This document shows, piece by piece, positions 62,784 through 64,000 of a DNA stretch of 64,000 nt. This DNA is from Bactericera cockerelli (lineage: Eukaryota > Arthropoda > Insecta > Hemiptera > Triozidae): the NCBI GenBank assembly GCA_024516035.1, contig CM044961.1, positions 11,839,229 through 11,903,228 on the forward strand. The letters run 5' to 3'. The first letter of the stretch is position 1. Every line of letters begins with the position of its first letter. Below the pieces are notes generated by a model, which had not been told where the DNA came from, did no database searches, and was given only the letters and a program-made list of their open reading frames with translations. A program made the translations under genes and the position numbers.

Positions 62784-64000
62784 TGGGTTGAAATCCTATT
62801 TTTCTACGCATTTTGTAGTATTACATTTTACCAATATCCTCCATACATAAAATTTTTATTGGGTTGGAACCAACTGTTTTTCTTAGCAAAATCTTACCAT
62901 CTTTTTTTTTTTTTTTTTTTAAGTGGGGTTTAACGTCGCTTTCAACTGCCATGGTCATATCACGACGGGGGTTTTACCCTCCATTCGCAGGAAACTCACA
63001 AACCTGCTACTCACATTGACCTCACCCAGCCTGAGTGGGGCCGGGAAAAGCCAGCGTCACGAGAATTAGAATTTTTTACCCACAGATATTCGTATCTCTT
63101 TTCTTTTTTAATTTTACTTGCTTCGAACAATATTCTTTTGTAGTATGTACACAGGGCCTCATTAATATAAATATCGGTCGAATCCTGGTTAACCGTATTC
63201 CCCATTTTAGAATACACTTTTTCCTTTTTTATTTTCGCTAGTGCTGTGTTTCTATCGCTGTGCGATTTGAAGGTTGCTAAAATTGTTGTTTTTTCTTCTC
63301 CGTTTTCCGCCACTTTAGTGGTCATTTCCGTTTTGAATGGTATTGCCTCTGATTGTAGTCCTGCTTTTTCAAAAATATTTTTTATAACTGTGTCAGGGTT
63401 AATGTTTTTGTTTTTTTATGCCTGAGATTTCAAATTTATTATTATATTCCTTTTGAGCCGTCTCATTTATTTGAATTTCCATATTTTTCAATCTTGTACG
63501 CAATTCTTTATTTTCGCCTTCGCTCTTGTCTAGCCTTTTCTCCATTAGTATAATTTTTTGTTCTAAAGCTTTCACTGTTTTTGTTGCGTCCTCCACTATT
63601 TGACCATGGAAGTTAAGATTCTCTTCGAAATCATCCAATTTTTTGCTAACCTTTTTTTCCGAAGCATCCATAACCCTTGTAATTTTGTTCTCGAACTCAT
63701 TAAATCTTCTATCAAACATTACCATTAACTGATTGACTGCTGGGTCGAGTGGTTCACCGCGCCCCTCATCACCTCCCTGCCCTGCCGCCTGACCTGCACC
63801 TGCTGTCCCGTTCTCATTGAAACCATTGTTTCTACACACTGTACATCTCCATGCTCCTTGTCTTTTGGGCCCCATAGATCTCCATGAGCTGGCAGTTACA
63901 GTTGTACATTCAAAGTGGTACATCCCTTTGCAGATTCCACAAGTCGCATAGTCACCATCCCCCGGCAGCGCTGCATTACAGTTTCCTCCGCATTTAGACA
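62784..64000 (-). pseudogene. LINE ORF1 with N-terminal PHD-like finger, broken by a frameshift and a SINE
   Basis: From the right edge: a zinc-finger pattern (KCGGNC … YATCGIC … YHFEC … WRCTVC), linker, coiled coil (63400-63720, heptad-like L/I/K/E) and, after a frameshift at about 63410, FKSHSDRNTALAKIKKEKVY … RILFEASKIKKEKRYEYLWV, a basic C-terminal domain like those of CR1-type ORF1 proteins. The N-terminus is outside the window. Confidence 0.78.
62900..63068 (-). repeat. 5S-type SINE (5'-truncated) inserted in LINE ORF1
   Basis: Minus strand: cgtgacgctggcttttcccg, actcaggctgggtgaggtca, gtttcctgcgaatggagggt, aaacccccgtcgtgatatga, then an A tail of about 20. It interrupts the ORF1 frame between YLWVKN and KILLRK. 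Confidence 0.85.

Larger units (their letters stand above)
59617..64000 (-). mobile_element. decayed CR1/Jockey-like LINE with PHD-type ORF1, running off the window
   Basis: Minus-strand order: ORF1 (PHD-like finger at the right edge, coiled coil, C-terminal domain), AP-type endonuclease, reverse transcriptase, then an (ATTCA)n-like tail near 59617. No RNase H seen. Frameshifts lie near 63410 (A run) and at 61563-61581, and a SINE is inserted at about 62900-63068. It sits antisense in a PHF14 intron. Confidence 0.85.

Overview
This is eukaryotic, intron-rich, AT-rich DNA, almost certainly from an arthropod and probably an insect. The protein-coding genes are animal genes with GT-AG introns. 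The space between exons is packed with tRNA-derived and 5S-rRNA-derived SINEs, MITEs, Helitron-like elements, a mariner-type element and LINE remnants typical of large insect genomes. A hemipteran-type host is only a guess from the repeat style.

Layout. (1) 1-2395, minus strand: NOL12 (nucleolar protein 12, Drosophila viriato), 3' end cut by the window edge. (2) 3201-6164, plus strand, head to head with NOL12: a multi-exon gene I do not recognise. (3) 9434-13064, minus strand: synaptogyrin, a four-TM synaptic-vesicle protein, with one apparent frameshift. (4) 18958-49001, plus strand: an RBBP6/Snama homologue in at least 13 exons (DWNN, CCHC knuckle, RING, proline-rich part, RS-rich part). 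Its large introns hold an intron-containing mariner-type element, two big inverted-repeat elements and a Harbinger-like element. (5) 50877-50976: an assembly gap of 100 N, followed by a 1.1-kb 22-bp minisatellite. (6) 54335-59023 and beyond, plus strand: PHF14 (extended PHD finger and following region); its 5' exons are not visible and its 3' end lies past the window. (7) 59617-64000, minus strand: a decayed LINE whose ORF1 carries a PHD-type finger, lying in the PHF14 intron.

The genes are not an operon or pathway. They act in rRNA processing, synaptic vesicles, mRNA 3'-end processing with ubiquitin ligation, and chromatin reading. The most unusual signal is that exon-intron boundaries are repeatedly caught in local tandem duplications. 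The extreme case is the PHF14 exon at 57468, where a 54-bp unit carrying the 5' splice site is present 18 times and stays open through 11 units. Similar boundary duplications occur at both edges of synaptogyrin exon 3 and at RBBP6 exons 4 and 7. The transposable elements are deeply nested, and many have target-site duplications that can be read directly.
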